The notes under the pieces were generated by a model. It was not told the origin of the DNA. It worked only from the letters and a program-made list of their open reading frames with translations, and did not search any database. From Gemmatimonadota bacterium (GTDB taxonomy: Bacteria > Gemmatimonadota > Gemmatimonadetes > Longimicrobiales > Gaopeijiaceae), in NCBI GenBank assembly GCA_003567615.1, contig PWZC01000340.1, forward strand, positions 1 through 5,352: a stretch of DNA of 5,352 bases, in the 5' to 3' direction. The position numbers were made by a program, and so were the translations under genes. Below, one piece after another: positions 5,304 through 5,352 of the stretch (position 1 is its first letter; every line of letters begins with the position of its first letter).

Positions 5304-5352
5304 GGCTGCCGCTGAGGTGGGTTGGCGGTGAATGGGTTGGATTCGGGGCGGC

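Overview
This high-GC bacterial window (roughly two thirds G+C by eye) holds a four-gene plus-strand block of type VI secretion (T6SS) spike accessory genes. A fifth, minus-strand gene converges on it and looks like a bacterial COMM-domain (COMMD-like) protein. GC content and codon style would fit Pseudomonadota, Myxococcota, Gemmatimonadota or similar; nothing here fixes the phylum. No rRNA, tRNA, CRISPR array, insertion sequence or convincing intrinsic terminator was seen.

Layout. Bases 2-1195 (+) encode the C-terminal part of a pentapeptide-repeat protein whose start lies left of the window. From context it is probably the repeat tail of a DUF2169-type T6SS protein. Bases 1188-3239 (+) encode a 683-residue pentapeptide-repeat protein. 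Bases 3236-4180 (+) encode a DUF3540-type protein. Bases 4245-4652 (+) encode a DUF4150 PAAR-like protein. The first three genes overlap by 8 and 4 bases and the fourth follows after 64 bases, so they read as one transcription unit entered from the left. Bases 4665-5303 (-) encode the COMMD-like protein, with only 12 bases between the two convergent stop codons.

How the genes fit together. DUF2169 / pentapeptide / DUF3540 / DUF4150 is a recurrent set near T6SS VgrG genes. The DUF4150 protein would form the sharpened tip, the DUF3540 protein resembles VgrG-spike beta structure, and DUF2169 proteins serve as adaptors that load PAAR-like tips or effectors. The role of the pentapeptide proteins is not settled. 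No toxin or immunity gene is visible here.

The main point of interest is the minus-strand gene. Its helical N-terminal half, its Leu-Asp-Trp-Arg-Val-Asp motif and its beta-beta-beta-alpha C-terminus match the architecture of eukaryotic COMMD proteins, the ring-forming subunits of the Commander endosomal recycling complex. A full-length COMMD-like protein in a bacterium beside a T6SS tip gene is unexpected. A second observation is an ordered stack of inward-facing cysteines along the long pentapeptide helix of the second gene.
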